A stretch of 64,000 bases of DNA from Trogon surrucura (GCA_020746105.1 CM036618.1:17901001-17965000); one strand, 5' to 3'; positions 49,593-61,650 are shown, counted from the first letter of the stretch. Program-made: numbers and translations. The notes: generated by a model not told the origin, from the sequence alone.

Positions 49593-49725
49593 ACGCGGTT
49601 GATTCCATGCTTTCAGACTACGACATCCTTTCTCAGTCTAGCATCCAGCAACACTCGCTGAAGAAAAGGGACCTCCAGCCTGAGACGCACGTAGAGAGAA
49701 TCTTGAGTTTTTCAGCCTTGCAAAG
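49593..49725 (+). CDS. ADAM17: ADAM17 exon 2, prodomain
   Basis: The exon completes Asp33 and reads [20 protein letters not shown], then [20 protein letters not shown] and ALQ. It contains the upstream prodomain-boundary site, here KKR58 (human RKR58). 133 bases; donor GTAATT. Confidence 0.97.
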
Positions 49726-51114
49726 GTAATTAAATCATCAGCAATGAACTCCCATCAGATTTTCCTTCAGTTTGGGATGAATAACGTGCATTTCCAAACC
49801 CAGAGATAGTTACCTCGTTTTCTGTCATGACTGCCCAATTCTTCTAAGTTAGCAACCTGCATAGTTATGTGACTTAGAGAGAACAGAAAAACAAGCTGAT
49901 TGTATTACTCTGTTTGCTGAAGTAGCGATTTAAGATTTCTTTCCAAGCTTACTTCCACTGATTGGGTTGGATCCCACTTTTATCTCATCTGACAATGTTG
50001 TTGTACTTTTTGACTGTCCTCTAGTTCTTAAAAAAAAAAAATCTGCCTTCAGTTTGGGGAATGTGTGTGGGGTGTGTTGCCCAAGAGATTTATTGAATGT
50101 TTTTTCATGGAAGTTTAATCCTGTTCCTACTGAGTGTAAATTTCCCGTTCAATAAAACACTTCTTTTAATCATTTTTGGTTTATAAGATGGGAAATAGAA
50201 GTGCCAGGTGAAAGGAGAAGGAGAGGTGGAAGAAAGCAGGCATGAAGGTTGTAGAGATTTTATACCGAGTGTCAGGAAAGTGCCTTGCAGGTATTTGAGC
50301 GCTGGCGTTGTGAATCTGAAGTGAGGGAGCGGGGTGAGAATAACAATTTGTATTAACAAGTGTAGGTTGATTTCATCTGACATCTTTGTCTGGTGTGTTC
50401 TTACGTGCCTTCCCCTGTCTGTCATCCACAGCTACAACTGCTGTGCAAGCTGTGCGCATTTTTTGAATCTCTGACCAAGTGTAAAAGGTTAATGGGATCG
50501 AATGTCTGGCTGTCCCTGTTTTGCACTGCCTTGTGTACCCTGACCTGATGGTGAGGTTGCAATACTGCCAGTGATAATTACAGAATAGTTGCAGAGGGGC
50601 ACAGCAAAAATCTTTGACCCGAAGCCCACAAAAACCAAGAGCCCATGAGGCTCCTTCCAGAGAAGGTTCTCTACTTACTTCTTGGGTGAACCTTTAGTTT
50701 TTGTGACAATATATCATAAAAGTCTACAGAGTTCAGATTTTTGTTGATAGCCTTCTGGATGGATTATTTCAGAAAATAAGAATTATTAGATAGTTTAGTT
50801 TAAAATAGATTTACAGATTCCTTGGTTTGATTTTCTTTAAATAGCTATCAGTAACTGGTTTTACTTGATTGTGCGTGGAGAGGGTGTGTTGTGAGCAATC
50901 TGTGACTCTTGGGATCTGTTTTTTATTTTTCTTAATTAAACAGCTTTGAAGCTTTAAAATGTTTACAGTTAAGAATTATCTAGTATGTATTTTTTTAGCC
51001 TGCTTATCGGAATGAGTGCTTTCTAACTTCTGGACCTTCAGTAAAATGGAGGTTGCATGTATCTTCTATGTGAACATTTTGCTTAAAAATAAATGGAAGT
51101 AAATTCTTTTACAG
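49726..51114 (+). other. ADAM17: ADAM17 intron 2
   Basis: A GT-AG intron of 1,389 bp with no recognised element. Confidence 0.85.
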
Positions 51115-51248
51115 GCACTTTAAATTATACTTAACTGCAACTGCTGAACACTTTTCAGAAAAATTTCAGGCATTAATTGTGAATGGTGAAGGCAAGGAAA
51201 AGGAGTATCGTGTTCAATGGCAAGACTTTTTCACCGGACATGTCGTTG
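51115..51248 (+). CDS. ADAM17: ADAM17 exon 3, prodomain
   Basis: It reads HFKLYLTATAEHFSEKFQAL, then VNGEGKEKEYRVQWQDFFTG and HVV. The match to the mammalian prodomain is clear. Acceptor TTTTACAG; donor GTTAGT (a weaker but valid donor). 134 bases. Confidence 0.97.
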
Positions 51249-52210
51249 GTTAGTATGGACTGGGCTCTGCGTCAGCGCGGAGCAAGCACAGCTTCGCACG
51301 AGTCTCTCGGCCAAAGTAAATGGTGTATTGCCCTCGTTTTCATCAGATATGGCTAGGGTAAACAAGGAAACTTAATTCTCAGGCCCCTCAGATTTTCTGG
51401 GTTTTGTTCTGTGGAGTTCTCGTGATAGGTTTGGGATGATGTTTTTTTAGGTTTGGTGGGTGGTGGGGTTTTTTTGAGCTATTGCACCAAGCTTCTACAA
51501 TAGGACTCTTCTGTTGAGTTTGGCAGAACACAAAGGCATAATTTACTCAGCCAGCAGCTTATGATTTTTTTTTTCTTTAAATGATGGTGATAGCTTTAAT
51601 TCCAGCTGGAATATAGGGCTTGAATGTGCCTTGTCCCAGAACACAAAGCACAAGTTGTGGTGGTGCAGTGTTGCCCAGATTGTTGTATTAAAAGACTTTA
51701 AGATGGTTCTTTGCAGATTACTTTTTGTCTAAAGAAAGAGTGTCTTGCTCCACTTCAGTCCAGCACTAATGCTTCTGCTACGGTGTTTGGATTTTTATGT
51801 TGTCTGTGTCATGCGGTGAAATTCCTTTTGCCCTGGAATGCAGGCTGACACCGTGAAACTGCTGCTTGATGGTAGTAAGATGCAGGCTCTTTTGTGGGCA
51901 GAAATATTTGGTGTCCCATTACTAATCCCCAGAGCCATCTCAACACTTCCTGCAAAATTTTTGGTTAATTCTGTACCTTGATGGCTGTGACTGTTGCGAA
52001 GTTAAGACTGGGAGCAAGTGCTGATCTGCTTTGGAGTTTTTTGTGTTTTTTTTTTTTTTTTTAAATGTACAGTGTATTGCTCTTCAGAGACCGAGGAAGG
52101 TAATTTGGCTTTAAGTTTAGTAACACCTAAATGTATCCAGCAAACAGTGTCTGTGCAGGGGATGTATGAAAATAGAACTGAACTAATTTTTTTGCTTCCT
52201 TATGTTCAAG
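51249..52210 (+). other. ADAM17: ADAM17 intron 3
   Basis: A GT-AG intron of 962 bp with a G/T-rich tract at 51437-51476 and a T run at 52045-52060. Confidence 0.85.
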
Positions 52211-52299
52211 GAGAGCATAACTCCAAGGTCATGGCACATATTGGGGATGAAGATTTTACGGTGAGAATCAATACTGATGGAGAAGAATACAATATTGAG
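52211..52299 (+). CDS. ADAM17: ADAM17 exon 4, prodomain
   Basis: It reads EHNSKVMAHIGDEDFTVRIN, then TDGEEYNIE. The acceptor is TATGTTCAAG, an AAG acceptor (less common than CAG). Donor GTATGC. 89 bases, ending in phase 0. Confidence 0.96.
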
Positions 52300-54298
52300 G
52301 TATGCTTTACTGTTGAGAGCTATATTCAAACAATCATCTTTTTCCCCTGTGGGTGTTTCCAGTTAGTCACATTGACACCTCCGTCGCTCAAAATAGTCTT
52401 GGCGGTGGTGGTTGTTTTGGGATGAGTAGGGAGGAGGGGAAGAAATGTGAAACCAATTTGGCTTTTGCAAGTATTGAGTTTTTATTAGTGAGTGACATTC
52501 TCTTGACATCTGCGTGTTTTAGATACATCAGGGAGAAGGTATGTGTCAAACAGGAATGGAGTTTAGAAACAGAAATGCTTGGCATGAGTAATTAGTGGTG
52601 ATCATGTCCTCTAGAATAACAAACTGTGTGGCCTTCTGAGCAGAGTCGAGATCTGAGCTTTCTAAATTTTTGGCTTTGTTACATCTTGGAAGTTTTACAA
52701 TTTGTAGAGCTTTATTTGAAAATCTGGTATTTTCCCCCACTCCCTTGTTTTTGTTTTTCAAAATTTTCATTGCTTGTGTTATTTTAAACCATTGGTTTAA
52801 AAAACATGTTCAATAAATATGTAATTAGAGACTACCCTAATGAGTTGTTCAGTGCAGTAGATTCCCAGGCACAAGCTGTATTAGAATGGCTGAAAAGCAG
52901 TAATTATGGCTGCTATATGGATATTGTAATTATCTCCAAACCCAAGGATATGCAGAATTATGGGTAAACCTGGGAAATCCAGTCCTGTTAAAGTAAGAAA
53001 ATGTGAACAGAATACCCAAACCACTGTATTTGTGTTTTACATTAAGAGCATATAGTAGCTCTTTGATTGTGATTTAAAGCATTGTTGAGTTTGTGGTCCA
53101 GAGTAATGTAAGCACATCTCCATTCTCCACGTGGCCAACTCCTTTGCTCCTCGGGCTGTGTGTGTACAGCAAAATAAAGGCAGGCAGCGGTGTGGATCTA
53201 GCTGGTGGGGTCCAGGGGTCACCTTCGGCCCCTAACCAGCGCTGGGTGCGACAGTGCTGCTGTGCAGGCAGAGGTGGCGCATGCTGGAGACCATTCTCAA
53301 AAGGCAGCACGGACAGAGCTGCTCTGCCACTGCCTGCCTTTGCTGTCATGCTCCTCCTGGACTGCTTGAAAAGGCTGCAGACCTTCCTACAAACCCCTGG
53401 TGCCCTCGCGCCTTGCCCTAGGCGTGCCCTCGGTTTTGCACTGCAAGCGTGGCTGCTGGGCTGGCAGAGCCTTCTCGTTTCAGGAGCTTTTTAGGGTGAA
53501 TCGAGAGAGCAGTACAGTAGATAATAGCTGTCTGGAGGCCAGAGGAGACCCAAAGCCAGGTGCTCTGCGTTGTGGATATGGGCAGTCTGTGCTGCTCGGC
53601 CTTGCCCAAAGAATAGACCCTGTGTGTGCTGGATTTTGCAGTGTAGCTGTAGCTGTAATGTGTAGGTAACAGTAGAGACGTGTCGGTAAAGAAGAAGGAT
53701 GGTTAGAATGCACCTGCTCTGGGAATTAGTGCCTTACATTGAGATTTTATGTGTTTCTTTGGTTTCAGAGGAATTTTCGTGCTTCTAAGTGACTTTGGTA
53801 GCTGGTGAACGTTAAAAGAGCCTACCTTCTGCTGTGCAGACTGTGTTCTGCTGTGCACTTACTCTCTGTTATCTGCCAGCTCCTGCACTTCTGGTCCTTG
53901 TGTTTGTCTGCACAGCTTACGCATCTCCTCCCTGGCTCTGCCAGTCTCCATGTACTGCTGCAGAAGGAGCAGAGGAGCCTGGGATGCCTCCTCGGCTTGC
54001 TCACGCTCTGCAGCCTTATGAGGTGGCTGCTGCTACTCTGCTGAGACGGTCTTAGATTTTTAGATGCCTGTGTAGCATAAAAGAGTTGAATTCCTTTGAC
54101 TTTCTTGAGGACATCGTTTTTGTCAGTAGGGTTATTGTTCTGAGTAAAATTATCATAGTCCAGTGCATTTGTGTGTATGTACACACACAGCTGTGGGGAT
54201 TTGATGGCACATACATACATTTTTTTACTCATATAGACTTGTCTTTGCATTCACTATGTGCCTAACTAACTCCATTTTGGTGGTTCTTATCCTGTCAG
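52300..54298 (+). other. ADAM17: ADAM17 intron 4
   Basis: A GT-AG intron of 1,999 bp. GC-richer open frames at 53074-53713 on both strands look like chance. No repeat recognised. Confidence 0.85.
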
Positions 54299-54467
54299 CC
54301 ACTGTGGAGATTTGTAGATAATGTGCAAGATGAGAGACTGCTGGTCTACAGATCTGAAGATATTAAAGATTTCTCAAGACTGCAGTCCCCCAAAGTGTGT
54401 GGTTATTTAAAGCTGAATGAAGAAGAACTGTTGCCAAAAGGACTGGAAGACAGGGAGCAAAACGAAG
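54299..54467 (+). CDS. ADAM17: ADAM17 exon 5, prodomain with cysteine switch
   Basis: It reads [40 protein letters not shown] and [16 protein letters not shown]. Cys185 in PKVCGY would coordinate the active-site zinc in the latent enzyme. Acceptor CTGTCAG; donor GTGAGT. 169 bases. Confidence 0.97.
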
Positions 54468-55104
54468 GTGAGTGTTTGCACCTTGGGAGAGCAGCATCTT
54501 TGAAACAATTACTTGACTTCTCTCTGTGTCAGCAAATAAGATCAGAACCTGGGCAATAAGCTGTGTTACTGCTTCTAGTTTAACTATTAGCTCTTTAAAT
54601 TCATTGGGAAGAAGAAAGCAGGACTCTTCCTCATGCCCATTCCCCATCCAGAGAAGCCCCAACAGCTGTCACTCAGGGCACCCAAGCATAGGCAAAGGAG
54701 AGGATGCTATAAAGAATCCACCTTGAGCTGTGATGGATTTTTTGAGAGTTTTTGGTCTGTCTTTCCTCTGTCCTTTGCTGCATCAGCAGAGGTTGTGGTA
54801 ATGACTAGGAGGAGAGGTGTTAAGGCTGAGGTGATGACCATGAAAGCTCTATAGGTAAATCTGTCAGATAACTCAGTTTCACTGCTATACATTCCTTCCC
54901 TCACACAACAAGTTTGAGGACTGTCATGGACAAAATTTAAGAATAGTTATTAAAAAAACCCAAAACAAACCCCAAACTAAACATCCCCTTTTTCCCCACC
55001 CAAAAAACCCACCCAAACTCACAGTCATGTCTTAAGTATAATAGGCACAGCAGTGGCAGTTTTACTGAGTGATTATTTGTTTGTATTTGTTGTGTTCACA
55101 TTAG

Positions 55105-55235
55105 CAAACATCCATCGGAAGAAAAGAGCCGTTCCAGAGAGCTCCAAAAACACGTGCAAGATGTTGGTAGTGGCAGATCATCGTTTCTTCAAGTATATGG
55201 GTCGTGGTGAAGAGAGTACCACTATAAACTATTTG
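55105..55235 (+). CDS. ADAM17: ADAM17 exon 6, furin site and catalytic-domain start
   Basis: It reads [18 protein letters not shown], then [20 protein letters not shown] and TTINYL. RKKR (212-215) is the proprotein-convertase site (human RVKR). The mature protease starts at AVPESSKN. Acceptor CACATTAG; donor GTAAGT. 131 bases. Confidence 0.97.
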
Positions 55236-55742
55236 GTAAGTAAATATATTCTGTTGCAATTTGCTGGAATAAACGCAGGGAGAAACAGTGATTCAGTAGT
55301 TACACCAATACATACCTTATACTGCTTTTGTACGATACAATGTATTTACATCTCATTGCTGCGTCTGCTTTTCACCTGGGAAAGTGCTAAATCATGCTTA
55401 AAAAATATTTTATAATGGGGTGATACTGTAGTTAAATAGCCTTCAGGCTTCACTTTAAAGAGATCTCTTCCCTCATGTACTTCTTGTAGCTATGCTATTT
55501 TCTGCCTGAGAAATTTTCTTTTTCCAGTCAGAGCTTTAGAAACTCCTGGATTTTGAAATCCACTGCAAGCGATCCAAGCACCTTTGAAGTTCGAGCATGT
55601 TTAAAGCTCATATGAGAAGCAAAAGCAACTTCCATAGACTTTTGTTTATTTTTTAACCCAAAAAATTCTTCCAGGATCCTTTGTCCAGAACAATAAAATT
55701 CAAATCAGGTGTGGTAAACATTGTTTGGTGGTACACGGGTGT

Positions 55743-56002
55743 TGTGGTTTGACCCCACTCAGCCGCTTGCTCACTCCTCCGCAGTGAGCTGTGGGAGAGA
55801 GTTGGAAAGGTAAACGTGAGACAACTCGTGGGCTGAGAAAAAAAAAGTTTAATAGGTAAAGCAAAAACTACATACACAAGCAAAGCGAAATAAGGAATTA
55901 ATTCGCTGCTTCCCATCAGCAGGCAGGTGTTCTGCTGCACTCAGGAGAGAAGGGCTCCATCCTGTGTGCTTGTTACCGAGTAACCCAGCCAAAACCAGTA
56001 CA
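55743..56002 (-). mobile_element. Internally deleted ERV LTR, antisense, in ADAM17 intron 6
   Basis: It runs from TGTGGTTTGACCCCACTCAG to AACCCAGCCAAAACCAGTACA. It contains AGACAACTCGTGGGCTGAG, GTTTAATAGGTAAAGCAAAA and GGAATTAATTCGCTGCTTCC, which I recall as typical of a common bird ERV LTR written in antisense. From memory the full LTR is longer; the middle appears lost after TTGTTACCGAG. A convincing 5-bp target-site duplication is not visible. Confidence 0.7.
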
Positions 56003-56754
56003 AGGGGGTTGTCGTCCTGACAAGTTTTTGTGAAATAAGTGGAGAATATGGGTCTAGGGACTGGAGATAATGACAAATGAAACCACTTTTGGAGGTCTGT
56101 TTGTCCAGAGTCTCTCTTCAATGCTAATCACTCTGTTCCACCGTTGCTTGCTGCCTTTTTGACCTCTCTGTCCCCAGAAATGTTCACATTCCCCAAGTGA
56201 CAGAAGCCTCAATTCCCATGTTTGCAGAGATGCTGTTGTCTCAGCATCTCTCCTACGCTGAGGCTATCCTGCTGGGATGTTTCCCCAGTACTATAAACAA
56301 CACAGTGATTGGAAAACTAAAGCATGAGCTATTACAGAGTTGCTCCAAATGCCACTTTTCGTTCTGAGCAAGTTTGATGGTTTATATTTAGTGGAAGGTG
56401 TTTTTCTGAGAAGATGACAACAGCTTGAAAAGGGAGGTGTTGATAGTGAGCACTGAAGAGAGGTTTTCTGGCACCTTGTGCTTGAGCCATGATGAGGAAA
56501 GGAATAAGGTTTTTGGGTGGGAGAGGGAAGCAGGCCTCAGGGGTCAGAATCGTGCTGAACAAAACAAAACAGTAAAAACAACTCCCCTTCTACCCTTCCC
56601 CTTGAAGAAACGTGAAAAACTAGTATATGAATAAAGTGTTTCCCAGAATGTCTTGTTCTTAGTATTATCACTTTTCCACTACACAACCAAATATGATAAG
56701 GGGGAAAGTCTCTATTGATTTTTTTTATGATGGAAAATTTTCAGGGATGTGTTG

Positions 56755-56838
56755 ATGGTCATGGTAATGCTGGGTTGATGGTTGGACTAGATGATCTTAG
56801 AGGTCTTTTCCAACCTTAATGATTCTACATTTCTGTGA
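56755..56838 (+). mobile_element. Short CR1 3' end, sense, in ADAM17 intron 6
   Basis: It contains GGTTGGACTAGATGATCTTA, then GAGGTCTTTTCCAACCTTAA and TGATTCTACATTTCTGTG. About 80 bp. Confidence 0.85.
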
Positions 56839-57012
56839 TAACCCTCTCTGGATCAAAGTGCTGTTGTTGGATCACTGAGTATGTCTACTAGGGTATATCA
56901 GGTTCAATTTTAGTTTGAAGTGAGTGTTTCTAGGTATGTTGCAGCTTCTCTGAGTGTCTTGAACTTACATGCAAGCTCGGAAGTAAATAACTTGTTTTTC
57001 TTTTCTACACAG

Positions 57013-57102
57013 ATTGAGTTGATAGACAGAGTGGATGACATATACCGAAATACTTCCTGGGACAACGGAGCCTTCAATGGGTACGGCATACAGATAGAGC
57101 AG
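57013..57102 (+). CDS. ADAM17: ADAM17 exon 7, catalytic domain
   Basis: It reads [20 protein letters not shown], then [10 protein letters not shown]. It contains the NTS glycosylation sequon. Acceptor CTACACAG; donor GTATTC. 90 bases, phase 0 at both ends. Confidence 0.97.
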
Positions 57103-58148
57103 GTATTCACCGAACTGTGCAAAGGCATTCTAATTTAAAGGGGAACAGCGTGTTTTGGATATCAGGGTTTCTGATTATTTTATCTGGATTAGAGCTAAAA
57201 TAATCAAATCCTACTTCATTAACTCCAGCCAGGAGCACTTTGAAATAGCATCTCGCCGGCGGTGGTGGCAGTGGTCTGACACAGCATGCCCATCTTCAGT
57301 TCCTTGCAACTTCAGAGACAAAGAGTTTTCAGGGAGACTCTTCCCATATTTAATCTCAGTTTGAAGGTGCTTCTTTTTTTCTGAATAGGAGAGATTCATG
57401 TTTCTGTCAGACACACTTACACATGTAGTTAATGTTTGTGACTGTGGATAGTGCTTAGCTTACAAAGCCTGAGTGGGCCTCAAACACATGAAGAAACCAT
57501 AAATCCTGATTCAAGACATTATGATGGTGTAAAGGCCGTTATGGGGTAGACACAGGGGGTGTAGTGACTGCAGTTGATGTGTTGGTTTCTGAATGTTAGC
57601 ACACAGAAATTTGGCAAAAGGCATTGAAAAGAAGAGGAATCCGTTGGCTCAGAGTGCAGCTGCAAGAGCTGTGATGTGGAACATGGAGAGTCATGGTGCA
57701 AGGTGGCTGCCCCTTTGCTGGGGAAAGGCCTGCAGGAACAAGAGAGGAGAGTTAATTGGGCCGGGAAGGGAAAAGCACGTGACGGACAAATAGTAGGTTA
57801 CTGGGATAGTAGCAGTTCTTTAAAATCTGTCTTGGTTATCTAGAACTCTGAAATGGCTCAGGGTTTTTTATACTAGACATAAATCCTGGTTGCATTTGGG
57901 TGAGGTTTTTTGATGGAACAGAAAATGGTTGACATTGCTCTATAAAATTGCCTGTGTAGTTACTTATGATGTAGTTGGTGTGTCTTAACTAGCAGAGGCT
58001 GAAAAGTTCATATTGGAAGCATGCTGAGTCTGAATTTTTATCCTTGCAGATCTATTGAGATATTTAAGATTGCATTGAAAGCTTTTTCTGTAGCTATAAA
58101 ATTGACCAAAAATTCCTCTACGTTGTTGTTGCCCTCTTTGAAATGTAG
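57103..58148 (+). other. ADAM17: ADAM17 intron 7
   Basis: A GT-AG intron of 1,046 bp with no recognised element. Confidence 0.85.
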
Positions 58149-58262
58149 ATTATCATCCACAACGAGCCACATCTTGTAAAACCCGGCGAAAAGCATTACA
58201 ACATGGCAAAAAGTTACCCAGATGATAAGAAAGATGCTTGGGATGTGAAAATGCTGCTAGAG
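58149..58262 (+). CDS. ADAM17: ADAM17 exon 8, catalytic domain
   Basis: It reads [20 protein letters not shown], then [18 protein letters not shown]. The first half is variable and the second half matches mammals closely. Acceptor AAATGTAG; donor GTAGGT. 114 bases. Confidence 0.96.
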
Positions 58263-58798
58263 GTAGGTTGTAACCCTTGAAAAATTGTGCCCTTTCCGAA
58301 GGGATTATTCTCACAGCTGCTCTGTAGTAACAGATGAAACTTCTCTACTTCCTCTGTGTGACATGTAGATATTACCCAAAGTCAAGGTAGCTGGTGTGCC
58401 CTGTAGCCTGTGGTAAAGGGCTCCGTGGTATAATTAGAGAGCACGCGGCAATTAGAGTTTTTAGGATGTGGCCTGAGTCTGCGGCAGTCCTGGTGTGTCT
58501 GGGCCTGAGCTCGGCTGCCCCGTGACCTTCATCAAATTGTTGTACTTGGTTTTTCCCCTGTTTGTGAAAAGGGGAAATGAATACACAAGTTATGTAAATG
58601 AGTACGTACAGTGTCCTTAGGTGTTCATTTGGTTTTCGACAGCTCTGCAGGACAGCTAAACAGCTGCTTATTTTCTGACTTAACCAGATCTAGAGGGTCC
58701 CCGTCTGGCTTGTTAGATAAATGTTCTTATCTATAGACTTCTAGTGTGCACAGTAAAGTGTCTTACAAAGATTTGATTTTTTTTTTTTTTCTTTAAAG

Positions 58799-58943
58799 CA
58801 ATTTAGCTTTGATATTGCTGAGAAAGCAGCTCACGTGTGCCTTGCTCATCTCTTCACATATCAAGATTTTGACATGGGAACGCTTGGATTGGCTTACGTT
58901 GGCTCTCCCAGACCTAACAGCCATGGTGGCATTTGTCCTAAAG
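58799..58943 (+). CDS. ADAM17: ADAM17 exon 9, catalytic domain
   Basis: It reads [40 protein letters not shown] and SHGGICPK, plus one base of the next codon (145 bases). To keep the frame and the conserved CPKAYY junction, the exon must end at 58943. The intron then begins GCAAGG, a GC donor. The acceptor is CTTTAAAG after a long T run. Confidence 0.95.
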
Positions 58944-59458
58944 GCAAGGCTTCCTTTTCTTTCCTCCTAACTGTGCATTCAAAGCTCTTTTTTTTGTTAT
59001 TTGTATTTAATCCTCTTTTCTAACTTTGATGGAGCATGACGTGTTATTTGCATAGACTCTAGTGGTTGTTCTTTGGATAGAGTAGATGACTATTTTCTTG
59101 ACTGGAGCTGGGAAAAGAAGGGAAGGAGCGATAAAAGCCGCTGAGTTATCTGAAGCAAACAGGCCGTGTGAAGGCCACTGCAGCCTGGCTAGACCAGCGG
59201 CTGCTTTGTGCATCTTGCACCAGTTCTGGAATGGCAGATGCTGTTCGCTTGGAAATTTCTTTTATTTCCCCCCTTTACTGAGCTATTTGTGCTGTGCTTG
59301 AAAGATTTCCCCACTCCAAAAATGGGCAAGAAGCCAGGTCCTCCTGGTGAGCCTGTGAGAACAGTAAAGTTCATTTCCCCAAACAAGGATCCCTCTCCCC
59401 TCTAAACCCCCCAAAAATGACTGTCAGTTTTTATTTTTTTTATTTCTCACTTCTGTAG
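58944..59458 (+). other. ADAM17: ADAM17 intron 9, GC-AG type
   Basis: It begins GCAAGG after CCTAAAG and ends in TTCTGTAG. Exon-side AAAG plus GCAAG fits the known GC-AG consensus (AG/GCAAGT) well. No GT lies where the frame would be kept. Reading through adds [14 protein letters not shown]-like sequence and then a stop. Confidence 0.85.
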
Positions 59459-59547
59459 CTTATTACAGTCAAATTGCAAAGAAGGACATCTTTCTGAACA
59501 GCGGCTTAACCAGCACCAAGAACTATGGGAAGACCATCCTCACTAAG
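59459..59547 (+). CDS. ADAM17: ADAM17 exon 10, catalytic domain
   Basis: It completes Ala and reads [20 protein letters not shown], then NYGKTILTK. 89 bases; donor GTAGGA; ends in phase 0 just before the zinc-site exon. Confidence 0.97.
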
Positions 59548-60865
59548 GTAGGAGAGTCTCCTCTGTGGAGCCTCAGTGTTCTGTGTGTGTGTGCTGGTGA
59601 TGTGCACTCTGGGTTTGTGACAAGCTTCCATGCTGTATCAAGAAAAGTTTGTGCTTGAGTTGGATCCCTGGGGATGAGGATGTAGGTTACAAAACCAAAA
59701 TCATCATTTTTGTCCTTGCTGGCAAGGGGAGTAAGGACTGAATGGAATTGAAGATTGAATTCACTGTGGAACAGAAATGAGGAAACACAGCTCATGTCTA
59801 ATAGGAGCTGTAATTGTCCAGATATAGACAAGATTTTGGTACCTAAAGATGAATTAAAATGTATTTTGCTTTTTTAAAAAAAAAATAAGAAAAAATTAAC
59901 ACAAAAAAAACCCAGCAACCAAATCAAAACCAAACCCTTCAACTGTGTACACCTACAACATGCAGGTGAGGTGAATGGTTGCATACGCTCAGTCTGTTCC
60001 ATTTGCAAGGTAGAGCGGTGAAGTAGGAGGTTTGATTTGGACGTTTTGAATTAAATTCCTGTACCTGATTTTTGTGTGTGTCCTGAATAAGGAGAGCAGA
60101 AACCGGTGTAAGAGACAGGGCTTATTCATGCGAATACTCAGCCTAATGTAAATTGATGCTGTCTGGATTTTTTTTTTTTCATACTTGATGAAGTAGTAAA
60201 TACATAAAGGTCTGAATCTGAGCTTTGTCTCACTTGTAAAGATACCAGCACAGTGCCTGTGTTTGCATCTACCAAATCTTTGCAGTCGGGCATATTTCTC
60301 TGTTGCTGACTTCTGCCAGCTTCTTGGCTGTGCTTTTCTGTAGCCTGGTTGTAAAGGGAATTCATAATTGATGTGTGGGCTAATGCTTGGCACAGAAGCT
60401 GTCAAGAAGCTAGAGGGGGAAAAAAAAAAAAAGAACAGTGAAGCTTTTTGTTAGGGAGATATTGACAAAGAGCTCTAGCTGTTGCCGTGCTATTTCCGTT
60501 TGTTGTTCAGTCTCCAAGCTGGAGTTCTGCCTTGGATTAGAAAGGAAATTGAGCTTTCTGTCTTCCTAGTGGCCATCACAAAGCTTGGAATGAGGCAACA
60601 GGAGCATTACGGATTGGTTTCACAGGGAGAGTATTGTATGGTGTCCGCTTAGGTTCTGAAAGACAAAAAGCAATCTTCTCAAAACCCTTCCCCCAATTAA
60701 CTGAGGTGAGGTATGGGAGTGATCTCTGGAGAGTTCTGCTGTCTCTGGCTCTCGTGTGAACTGTGCCTGCGCTTGGTGCTGATACTGCGTGTCACAGCGC
60801 TTCCTCTGCCTGCACAGCAGCAGAAATCATTGTTAGCTCGTCAAACTCTCTCACTCTCTCATACT
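59548..60865 (+). other. ADAM17: ADAM17 intron 10, part before the CR1
   Basis: The part of the 2.76-kb GT-AG intron before the CR1. It has an A/C-rich tract at 59873-59940, poly-T near 60170 and poly-A near 60420, and no gene. Confidence 0.6.
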
Positions 60866-61650
60866 AGAATCATAGAATTGTCAGGGTTGGAAGGGACCTT
60901 AAAGATCATCTAGTTCCAACCCCCCGCCATGGGCAGGGACATCCCCCACTAGACCAGGTTGCCCAGAGCCCCATCCAGCCTGGCCTTAAAAACTTCCAGG
61001 GATGGGGCTTCCACCCCCTCTCTGGGCAACCTGTGCCAGTGTCTCACCACCCTCCTGGTGAAGAACTTCTTCCTAAGTTCCAATCTGAACCGATCCATCT
61101 CTAGCTTTAATCCATTCACCCTAGTCCTGTCACTATCCAACATCCTAAAAAGCCCCTCACCAGCTTTCTTGTAGCCCCCTTGAGATACTGGAAGGAAGGC
61201 CACAATAAGGTCTTCTCAGAGCCTTCTCTTCTCCAGGCTGAACAGCCCCAACTCTCTGAGTCTGTCTTCATAGGAGAGGTGCTCCAGCCCTCTGGTCATC
61301 CTTGTGGCCCTTCTGTGGACACGCTCCAGCACGTCCATATCCTTCTTGTGCTGTGGGCTCCACAACTGGATGCAGTACTCCAGGTGGGGTCTCATGAGAG
61401 TGGAGTAGAGGGGGAGAATCACCTCCCTCGACCTGCTGGCCACACACCTCTTGATGCAGCCCAGGACATGATTGGTTTTCTGGGCTGCAGGTGCCACTGA
61501 CGGCTCACGTTGAGCTTCTCATCTACCAAAGCTCCCAAGTCCTTTTCTTCAGGGCTGCTCTCAAGCCAATCACTGCCCAGCCTATGTTGGTGCTTGGCAT
61601 TGGCCTGACCCAGGTGGAGGACCTTGCACTCGGTTCCTTGTGGTTAACTT
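60866..61650 (-). mobile_element. CR1 LINE, antisense, in ADAM17 intron 10
   Basis: It begins AGAATCATAGAATTGTCAGG and ends near ACCTTGCACTCGGTTCCTTG. The complement reads [40 protein letters not shown] and [20 protein letters not shown]. It is the closest relative in the window of the LTR-split copy at 26527-27612 and shows that copy's uninterrupted form. Confidence 0.95.

Larger units (their letters stand above)
55236..57012 (+). other. ADAM17: ADAM17 intron 6
   Basis: A GT-AG intron of 1,777 bp that contains an ERV LTR remnant (55743-56002) and a small CR1 end (56755-56838). Confidence 0.85.

Noticed and set aside
53074-53713. Several frames on both strands in ADAM17 intron 4
   Set aside because: GC-richer intronic DNA, mutually overlapping, no protein similarity.
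58835-59023. A + strand frame overlapping ADAM17 exon 9 and the following intron
   Set aside because: This is exon 9 in a start-codon-based track reading past the GC donor into the intron; the true exon ends at 58943.
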